Assembly (NCBI GenBank): GCA_031269825.1
Contig: JAISYP010000084.1
Coordinates: 1-48,192, forward strand
DNA: 48,192 nucleotides
Source: Deltaproteobacteria bacterium
Lineage (GTDB): Bacteria; Desulfobacterota; Desulfarculia; Adiutricales; Adiutricaceae
Reading direction: 5' to 3'
The stretch's first letter is position 1. Every line of letters begins with the position of its first letter. The notes beneath the pieces are model-generated. The model had not been told where the DNA came from and did no database searches. It was given only the letters and a program-made list of their open reading frames with translations. This document shows, piece after piece, positions 39,101-48,080 of this stretch. The position numbers and the translations under genes were made by a program.

Positions 39101-41692
39101 CGGGCGATGGAGTCCAACCTGTTCCAAGGGCGACGGTCGGAAGAGCGGGGGACTAGTGATTTGGATCTCCTTTTGACGCCGCTGGGTAATAAGGAGCCAG
39201 ACGCCCAGGCTCCCCCGCCCCAGCTAGTCGGGGCGTGGGGGGTGGTGGCCAAAACTCCCGACGAAATCATGGAGAGCTTTGTCCCGGCTAACTTCCGGAC
39301 GGGACTGGCGGTTTCGTCTTTTTTGCTGTCCACCCTCGGAGCGCGGAAGCGTTTGGTGGAAGCGGCTTTAAAAAAGGCCAAGGTCAAGTCTTTGACCAGG
39401 CGTTTAATGGCGGTGGCGCGCGAAAGCGTCATCTCGGAACATGATTGTGGGACTAGCGACGGGCTTAAGATACCTCTCTGGCCTGAAAAGGACGAATTGG
39501 GGCGGACTTGGGCGGAGCGCGTTTTGGGGCGGACGGCGCTCTTGGATATTGTCTCGGCCTCCGATAACGCCTTAATAGTGGCGGCGGGGGAAGAGATTGA
39601 CGAGGCGGCGACGAAAGCGATCGAAAAATCCGGTCTGGCTTGGATCCTCGTTCGCTCGGTTTTAACGTGTCGGTCGCGAAAAGGGGTCTGCGCCAAGTGT
39701 TATGGTAGGGATTTAGCCCAGGGCCAATTAGTGGCCATAGGCGCGCCGGTGGGCGTTAACGCGGCTCTTTGTCTTGGCCAATTAAGCTCTCAGTTGAGCG
39801 AGCGGACTTTACCTATTGAGGGCGAGGTTGAGCGGCGGTCGGCTAATAGCGTCCTCTCGACCAACCGGCCAGGTTTTTTGGTTTTTTCCGAGGCTGTCCG
39901 GCTCCTGAGGGTGGCTGATGACCAACTGGTGGTTATGGGCCATCAAGGGGAGGCGCGCCTTTTAGATGAAAATAAGACGCCGCGGGAAACATACTCTCTC
40001 GTCTACGGGGCGCGCCTTAAACTCAAACCCCAGCCTAAACCCGTCGTCGCGCCCATGAGCGCGGTCGAGGAATTGACTTGGCCGGGCCTTGACTCCTATG
40101 GCCAGAATCGAGATTGGTCAGAGCCCATTCCCCCGAATCCCAGGGCCAGCCTGGGGGCGCTGGAAAGTCCATTTCCAAGATACGGGGGATCCGCGACGCG
40201 GGAACCTTGGCTTAAGCCGCGACTGGCCGTGGCGGCTATGGCTTGGCCGAAGAAGTTGAGTTTGGCCAAGATGGTTTTTTGCGCCCGCCAGTTGGATGGG
40301 CTAACGCGAGTTTTCCCAGGACTCGGCGAGGATAAATTGGAACTAGCGAAGTTAGCGCGAGCCATTAGGCCCCTGGTGGAAAGACTAAAAACTTGGGCCG
40401 AGGCCCATAACTATTTGAGAAAATCGGGGCGGATAACGGCCACGGCCAAAAATACCCCGGAGTTAAGGGATTGGGTTCGGTTATGGCCGCGGATTGTCGA
40501 AACTTTAAACGCCGCGGATCGACTTCTCTCGGTATATGATTTAAAGCTCCCGGGGGAAGCCCGACGCCTGGCCCAAGATTTTGATTTGTCCTATAAAGAG
40601 CCAGAGACGTTCGGGGACTGGGAGCCCCTCGCCCAGCCGATTTTGACTGAGGTCGCGGGCTATGTCTTTTTTGAGGATGTGAGAGAGGGCGAAAACTTGG
40701 TTGAGGTGGAGCGGGTGGCGGACGGATCTGGCGCGTCCTCAAGGGTTAAGGTCATCATTAAATCCAAGGGGGAGCCTCTTTCGCCTTACGTTAAGGTGGC
40801 GCGGGAGGTCGAGGGCGAGCTCTCGCCTCGCGGACAGTTTTTGGCCAGTTATCGGCTCCCGGAGAGGGCTATTTTGTTGGTTAAGGAAAAAAGTTGGGTT
40901 CGAGCTGGGGACGTTTTGGCGAAGATTCCCCGCTCGTCCACCAGATCCAGGGACATCCCGGTGGGTCTAGCCCGACTGGTCGAATTATTTCAGGCGCGAA
41001 AACCGAAAAATATGGCCGTGATCAGCGCGATCGAGGGGCTTGTCTCCTTTGACCAGTCAACTGACCAACGCCAGAAAGTTATCGTCACGCCCCAGATGGG
41101 CGAGCCGAAAGCGTATGAGATCCCCAAAGGACGGCGCGTCATCGTGGACGAGGCCGATTTTGTCCGGGCGGGGGATCTTTTGACAACTGGTTGGGCTAAT
41201 CCGGGCGATATCCTCGCCATTCGAGGGGCGAAGGAGCTGGCCAAACATCTGGTCAACGAGGCTCAGCGAATCTTCCGACTTCAATCGCTTAAGATCAACG
41301 ACAAACATATTGAGGTTATTGTCCGGCGAACGCTCGGGAAAGTCCGGATCGTCTCCGCCGGGGAGACGACGTTATTGGTGGGTCAGTTGGTGGATCGCTC
41401 GCGTTTTGAGGAGATCAACCAAACCTTCGTCGCGGAGGGAAAAGAGCCCGCCACGGCTGAACCCACCCTCCAGGGGATTTCCCAGGCCGCTTTGTCCACG
41501 GAGAGCCTCTTCGCGGCGGCTAGTGGCCAGGCGCCTATCAAGGTTCTGGCGCGAGCGGCCGTGGCCGGTCAGGTCGACTCCTTGGCCGGACTGTATGAAA
41601 ACGTCATCATGGGGCGGTTGAGCCCGGATGGCCCGGATCTGTTGAAATCGCGGCGTGTCCTGGAGGCGACGGAAAATGAGGCGGAGGATTAA
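33152..41692 (+). CDS. fused RNA polymerase beta-beta' (RpoB-RpoC-like) paralog with degenerate active site
   Basis: RpoB hallmarks: [56 protein letters not shown]. RpoC hallmarks: ALASPDxIRxWSxGEVK-like [97 protein letters not shown]. One uninterrupted 2846-aa ORF. Confidence 0.95.
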   Translation: [2846 protein letters not shown]

Positions 41693-41782
41693 GTTAAAAA
41701 AGTAAGAAGACTATTTTAGATTTAAATTAGTTTTGATATAAACTATTTTAATATTAAAAGAGAGAATAAAATATGTAATAAA

Positions 41783-43429
41783 TTAAGTTTTGGAACGTTT
41801 TGACCGCCGACGGAGTCTACTTCTAACCGCTTCCAAATGGGGGCTTTTGAATAGATAAGCTAAACTAAAATAAATCCCTGTCCCCAGAATTAGACCAATC
41901 GCCACCTGACCCAAACGCCCCAAAAAGGCTAATTCTGGTCGGTAATACAGTGGCCACAGGATCAACCCCATGAGGATGGCCCACCAAGAACTTAGCCCGA
42001 TTTCCTTAACAAGGGCGCGGAATTTATAGCCTTGCCTTTTAGCCAGGGCCTGATTGAGCCAGATAAAATTGATCATGGAAGCCAGGGAACTGGCTAAGGC
42101 TAACCCTACGTGCTTTAAAGGCCACAATAGGATCATAGCCAGGATTAGTCCCAGGCCCAGGGATATGGCCGCGATTTTGGCGGGGGTTTTCGTGTCCGAG
42201 AGGCTGAAAAAAGCTCGGGCGGCCAAAGAGGTTCCAGATAAGAACGGCAGGCCCAAGACGTAGGCCCATAAGGCTTGGGCCGTGGCTAGCGTGTGGTCGG
42301 GGCCAAATTGACCCCTTTCAAATAGAAGAGCCACCAAGGCTTCGCCCATGACCATTAAACCCACCATGGCCGGCAAGGTGATGAAAAATTGTAGTCCCAA
42401 GGAGGAACGGTAAACGGTTTCAAACTCCGCCATCCGGCCTTCGGCTTTGACTTTGGCCAAGGCGGGGAGAACGGCCGTGGACAGGGCTAAAGTGAAAACG
42501 CCCAAGGGAAATTGAGCGAGCCGATCGGCGTAGTATAAAAAAGAGACTGAGCCATAGGGTAGAAAGGAGGCCAATTGGGTGTTGACAAAAATGGAGATTT
42601 GATAGGCGGCCACGCCTAGAGCGGCTGGGGCCATTAGGCGCAGGGTTTTTTTGATGGCCGGATCCCGAAAATCCAGGCTCAACCCTAGAAAGGGACCGAT
42701 TTTTTTTAGAAACGGCAATTGGATGGCCAGTTGGATAATCCCGCCAACCAAAGCCCCAATAGCTAGCCCCACAATCGGTTCTTCCATGCGCGGCGACAGG
42801 ACAACCGCCCCGAGGATCATGGCCACGTTCAACAACACTGGCCCTAAGGCTGGGATGTTGAACTTGCCTAGACTGTTTAAAGCCCCCATGGCCAGAGCGG
42901 TCAGGCTGATAAAAAAGATGTAGGGAAAAACGATCCTGGCTAAGAGGATCGCTAATCGAAATCGCTCGGGATCGTCTTTAAACCCAGGGGCGAGAACGAG
43001 AATCATCTCTGGGGCGAGCCACAAACCTAATAAGGTGACCCCCAAAAGGATCAGGCCAAGGAGGGTCATCGCCCCGCGAAAAAAGGCCGCCGCTGACGCT
43101 GGGCCTTCTTTGGTCAGACGCTCGGTGAAGGTGGAAACAAAGGCCGGGGTTAAGGCTCCTTCGGCCAAAAGGCTCCTTAAGAGGTTAGGCAATCGAAAAG
43201 CCACGAAAAAAGCGTCAGCCGCCAGAGAGGCCCCAAAGTAATAAGCGGTCACCTGATCGCGAACTAGCCCAACGATCCGCGATAGGAGGGTGCCCGCTCC
43301 AACCACGGCCGCGTTACGAAGAATTTTCGACCATTGGCCACTGGATGGGGAAGCGTCTGGGGATGGGGTCTCGGGTGGGGAGGGGGGATCCATATTATTA
43401 TTGGGATTATTATTAGGCGGACGCTCCAT
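41783..43429 (-). CDS. murJ: lipid II flippase MurJ (MviN family)
   Basis: GAGTLLSRIVGLVRDQVTAYYFGASLAADAFFVAFRLPNLLRSLLAEGALTPAFV; multi-pass membrane protein. Confidence 0.95.
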   Translation of the reverse strand: MERPPNNNPNNNMDPPSPPETPSPDASPSSGQWSKILRNAAVVGAGTLLSRIVGLVRDQVTAYYFGASLAADAFFVAFRLPNLLRSLLAEGALTPAFVSTFTERLTKEGPASAAAFFRGAMTLLGLILLGVTLLGLWLAPEMILVLAPGFKDDPERFRLAILLARIVFPYIFFISLTALAMGALNSLGKFNIPALGPVLLNVAMILGAVVLSPRMEEPIVGLAIGALVGGIIQLAIQLPFLKKIGPFLGLSLDFRDPAIKKTLRLMAPAALGVAAYQISIFVNTQLASFLPYGSVSFLYYADRLAQFPLGVFTLALSTAVLPALAKVKAEGRMAEFETVYRSSLGLQFFITLPAMVGLMVMGEALVALLFERGQFGPDHTLATAQALWAYVLGLPFLSGTSLAARAFFSLSDTKTPAKIAAISLGLGLILAMILLWPLKHVGLALASSLASMINFIWLNQALAKRQGYKFRALVKEIGLSSWWAILMGLILWPLYYRPELAFLGRLGQVAIGLILGTGIYFSLAYLFKSPHLEAVRSRLRRRSKRSKT

Positions 43430-43740
43430 GGCGTGACGGGTTCCAGTTTAAGTTGGCCTTAGGGCGACAAAGCCCCAATTGGCTGGATTTTAGCTGGAGG
43501 TTTATTGGGGTCTCCAGCTTTTGTTGGCCAATTTATCACGAAAAAGGTCTTGACGCCAAAGAATTTGGGTTTTATAATAAAAAATTCATTTTGGGCCGCC
43601 TATCCGCGCTCTGGCTCAACGGCCCTGGCGCCTTAGATTAAGGGCGGTTTTTTGAGCCCTATGGCCAACCTAATTTTTGGCCACTTTCAGTTAAGGTCAG
43701 TCTTTCTCGCGAATTTTTTCGAGCTAACAAGGAGTTTGTT

Positions 43741-44013
43741 TTGGCCAACCATAAATCAGCCCTTAAACGGGCCCGGCAGAGCGTGACCCGTCAGGCCCGC
43801 AATTCCATCAACAAGACCAAAGTCAAAAACGCCGTCAAAAAGGCCTTGGCCACGGTTGGCGGTTTGGCCGAGGATTCGGCCGTGGCCTTTAAGAAAGCCA
43901 TGTCCACGCTCCATAAAGCGGCGTCTAAGGGCGCTATCCATCCGCGTAACGCGTCACGACGCGTCTCAAGGCTGGCCAAAAGGCTCTTTCAGGGGCAAAC
44001 CGCCCAAGAGTAG
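43741..44013 (+). CDS. rpsT: 30S ribosomal protein S20 (UUG start)
   Basis: (M)ANHKSALKRARQSVTRQARN...STLHKAASKGAIHPRNASRRVSRLAKRL; TTG preceded by AAGGAG. Confidence 0.95.
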   Translation: MANHKSALKRARQSVTRQARNSINKTKVKNAVKKALATVGGLAEDSAVAFKKAMSTLHKAASKGAIHPRNASRRVSRLAKRLFQGQTAQE

Positions 44014-44232
44014 GCGGAACTGTTCGAGGTTTTTCGCTTTTGAGGCTAGACTGTTAGACAGTCTGACTAACCTTTGGTCAAACTGTCTCCTCACGCTCAA
44101 AATCCTCCTACTCAAAATTCTTATGGTTAAACTAGCCTCTAGTCAAACTAACCAATATGTTTAAAATAGACTCTGGTTAGACTAGGGTTGGCTGTTTATG
44201 GGAAACTATTTTTGGGAACCTAGGAGTGGCTC

Positions 44233-45171
44233 ATGGCCAAATTGCGGGTGGCTTTGTTGATGGGTGGCCATTCCAGCGAGCGTGAAGTTTCCCTGGCTTC
44301 TGGTCAAAATGTCTTAGCTTGGCTGGATCCTGAGCGCTACCAGGTTGACGCCTTTGATCCGGCGGTGGATCTGGCTCGGTTGGTCGAGGCGGCCCCCAAT
44401 ATTGACGTGGTTTGGCCAGTTCTCCATGGGGCCGCGGGTGAGGATGGCTCTATCCAAGGTCTTCTGAGCCTTTTGAGTCTACCATTCGTGGGGAGCGGTA
44501 TCTTGGCCTCGGCCATTTGTTTAGACAAGAGAATGGCCAAAATAGTTTATCGGCGAAACGGGCTGCCCGTGGCCGCGGATTATATCTGCGACAGCTCTAT
44601 TCCCCTTTTAGAACAAATATCTAAAATAGGACAGACCCTAGGTTTTCCGGTGGTCATCAAACCCATGGATCAGGGCTCTTCGGTGGGGTTGACCATCGCT
44701 GGCTCGGAACAAGAAGCCTCTCTGGCTCTCCAAGAAGCCCTGAAATTTTCCAAAGAGGCTTTGGCGGAGAAGTTTTTGGCGGGCCGGGAACTGACCGTAG
44801 CCGTTTTGGGCAATGACACGCTTAGAGCCTTACCGCCAGTGGAGATCATCCCAGGCGAGGGACACGGGTTTTTTGATTACGAGGCCAAGTACACCCCTGG
44901 ACAGGCCCAGGAAATTTGCCCGGCTAATCTAACCAAGGAAGAAACCTTGACGGTTCAGTCTCTGGCCCTGCGGGCCCATCAGGCCGTGGGCTGCCGAGGC
45001 CTATCCAGAACCGATTTTATCTATTCCGAGGGAACATTTTTTCTACTAGAAACCAATACCATGCCCGGTTTAACCGAAAATAGCTTGTTACCTAAGGCCG
45101 CCCTGGCCGATGGTCTATCATTTCCCGCTTTATTGGATACTCTCATTGATTTAGCTCTCGACTTAGCCTAG
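44233..45171 (+). CDS. ddl: D-alanine--D-alanine ligase
   Basis: VALLMGGHSSEREVSLASG, HGAAGEDGSIQGLLSLLSLPFVGSG, FFLLETNTMPGLTENSLLP. Confidence 0.95.
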   Translation: MAKLRVALLMGGHSSEREVSLASGQNVLAWLDPERYQVDAFDPAVDLARLVEAAPNIDVVWPVLHGAAGEDGSIQGLLSLLSLPFVGSGILASAICLDKRMAKIVYRRNGLPVAADYICDSSIPLLEQISKIGQTLGFPVVIKPMDQGSSVGLTIAGSEQEASLALQEALKFSKEALAEKFLAGRELTVAVLGNDTLRALPPVEIIPGEGHGFFDYEAKYTPGQAQEICPANLTKEETLTVQSLALRAHQAVGCRGLSRTDFIYSEGTFFLLETNTMPGLTENSLLPKAALADGLSFPALLDTLIDLALDLA

Positions 45172-46409
45172 CTTTTGATTTGGTTAGTTCTATATTTTGA
45201 TTGACGCGGCGCTCTTTTATTTGTTTTTCATCTTACATCTTTAAATTTAATCGAGTTTTCTCAATAACACGAGGGATTTTTTGGAAATTCTTAAGGCGTC
45301 GTCAGGCTTTCCGTCAAAGTTGAGCGGGGTGGTAGCGATTCGCGGCTAAAAGAATTTTTACCTTCGCCAGATTTAACATTTTAGTAATTTATATAATGGT
45401 AAAATGGTAATTGGAAATATGTATATAAATAAAAAGAATTGTAGGTATTATTTTTTATCGCTTGGTTAGAAAAAACGTCAGTATTGTAGGCGTAAACAAG
45501 AATATATAGATAAAGAAGGAAGATAGTCAGATTACTAGCGTTAAAAATATTATGAATTAATGTGAAAGGTTTGGTTTATTAATTTTTTTGATTATTAACT
45601 TGCTTAATAGTTTTAAATATAATTATTTATATAATAATATTAAAGTATGAATTTATTACGATCTATAATAATATATATTACGTTAATTTTAATAGGTAAA
45701 AAAGAAAAATTACTTTGAAAGGTAATTGAAGACTTAATTAAGATGATTTATTGACTAAATTTGGTTGCTTTAGCTAGGGATAAAGCTTTTAAGAAAAGAT
45801 TAAAATAATCATTTTTATCATGTGAAGAGACAAATTAAATATGAACTATCAAATTAGCAGTAGTTTTAAATATAAAATCAGCCAAATTATGGAGTAAGAA
45901 GGAGTGTAATAAGGATTATTTTCCGTTAATTTAAAAAAAACGTCGCCTAATGTTTCTGAGCTAAGTCGCTTTGCCTGAGTTTAAAAGTTATTTTGTAATA
46001 AGTCAAATCCCATTGTAATTTCCAATATTAACCTTGTTTTTTGTGGCGAGCTAGAATAATTTTTTTAGCCTTTAATCATGAGGACTTTTGGCTGAAATTG
46101 GATATTGTCACTAAATAGTCAAATTTATGGGCTGACCAGTAAAATTTTTTTGTTTGGGAAAATTTTTTCAGTAATAAATATTTTAAATTTATATAATTTA
46201 GCGTAAATAGAATTAAATAATTCTATTTAATCTATTTTATTAACCTAACTTTAGAGGCTTTAATTATCAAATTTAATTTTTCTAATGATTTTAGTGTGTT
46301 ATGTTTTAACTCAAGTTAACTAAAAATAATTTTCCTTTTCCCCTTGTTTTTTCGTAAGAATCATCGTATAATCGTCAAGGTAACAAAACGTTCCTGAGAG
46401 GAGCGCCGG

Positions 46410-48080
46410 ATGACGCATCTAACGCGAAGGAAAAAAGGCGGTAAAACCTACTATTACTTGGCCCGAACCACCAGGATAAACGGCAAGCCAAGGCAGATAA
46501 TTATGAGGAGTTTGGGAACCGCTGAAGATATGGAGAATGTTTTCAAGAAGGCTAATGACTCGATCCCCGAGATTAAACCGGACTTTTGCCGGATTTATCA
46601 ATTTGGCGCGGAAGCGGCTCTGCTTAATATCGCCGAGCGATTGGGGGTAGCCAACATTATTGATGAGCTGGCCCCAAACAACGAACAGGGGCTTTCAGTG
46701 GGCTCCTATATGGTCTTAGCGGCTATTAACCGAGCTGTCCAGCCAACCAGTCAGAAATCTTTTTACGAGTGGTTCCAGAAGACGGTTTTATCTGACGCTT
46801 TTCCACAGGCGAATGAAAAAACTTTGTCCGGCCAAAACTTTTGGCGTCACACGCATGGGCTGGATCAATCTATATTAACCAGTATTGAGGATAAAATAAC
46901 TAAAAATATTATTGAAAAATATGATATAGATACAAATTGCCTATTATTTGATAACAAAAAATTTATAACATATATCGACACATCGAATCCAGCCTTGATA
47001 CCTCAATGTGGGCATAGTAAGGAGAAACGGTCTGATCTTAAAATAATAGGGTTATCTCTACTGGCTAGCCCAGACTCTAATATTCCTTTGTTTCATGAAA
47101 CGTATCAAGAAAATAGATGTGATTCAACTCAATCCACTAATATTATTGATAAATTAAAACTTAGATTTTCTAAAATATCAAATAAATCTGACGAGATCAC
47201 TTTAGTATTTGATAAAGGTAACAATTCTGACCAGGCGATTGAAAATCTTAAAAACGACTCGCTGGGGAAATTCCCTTTCGTTGGCGGGTTATGTCTGAAC
47301 CAGGGCCAGGAGCTTATTGAGCTTAAAGGGGAACAGTACGAGCCGTTGAAGGGGGATTTTGAAGGATCCTCAGCGTTTAGGTTACGGAAGGAAATATCCG
47401 GGCGAGAATTCACGGTCTTAATTACGGATGATCCAAGGCTTAGGAAAACTCAATTGGTTGGTTTGAGGCGTAATATAGTCAAATGCGAGAAGGAATTTTT
47501 TGCGCTCCAAGAGAGCTTAAAGCTAAGGGAAGAAGGTCAAATATTGAGGGGAAAGACGCGGACAGTCGTCTCGACGCTTAAAAATATTCAAAAAATATTT
47601 TCAATTAAGTATATGAAAAATATATTTACTTATAATATAACTGAAGATGATAATAATATTATATTAAGTTATAGTTTAGATAAGAATAAATATAATTTCT
47701 TTGTTAATAATTACCTAGGTAAAACTATTATTTTTACAAATAGAGATGAATGGAGCAATGAACAAATTGTAAGTACATATAGATCGCAATTTCATGTTAA
47801 AGAGGCTTTCAAGCAAATAAAAAATATTAAACATCTATCTTTTAGACCTGTTAGACATTTTACAGATAATATGATGACAATTCACTCATTTTACTGTGTC
47901 CTTGCCTTTACTTTAAGCTGTTTGTTACAACTTGAAATGGAAAAGCTTGGCTTTAAGATGAGCGTCAACGCCGTGTTGAATGAGTTTAGTGAAGCCAAAC
48001 AGACGCTTAACTTTTACCTCGGGGAGACCAAAGAAAAACCGACAGTGGCGTCGGTTTTTAGTGAAATGTCCCCAGGCTAA
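46410..48080 (+). mobile_element. IS1634-type (IS4-group) transposase
   Basis: IDTSNPALIPQCGHSKEKRSDLKIIGLSLL, LVFDKGNNSDQAIENL, YRSQFHVKEAFKQIKNIKHLSFRPVRHFTDNMMTIHSFYCVLAF. IS ends not resolved. Confidence 0.85.

Noticed and set aside
33152-41692. Treating the rpoBC-like ORF as an ordinary housekeeping rpoBC or as a plain pseudogene
   Set aside because: Housekeeping role conflicts with loss of the catalytic triad, the trigger-loop His and several NTP contacts, and with the orphan location. Plain pseudogene conflicts with an uninterrupted 2846-codon frame and retained zinc sites in a window where real pseudogenes show stops and frameshifts. Orthologs are needed to settle this.
44045-44185. 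Repeated gttagac/gtctgactaac-like motifs between rpsT and ddl
   Set aside because: Imperfect, irregular spacing; not distinguishable from low-complexity decay.
45180-46400. Searched the 1.2-kb AT-rich gap for IS terminal inverted repeats or ncRNA
   Set aside because: No convincing inverted-repeat pair flanking the transposase was found by eye.
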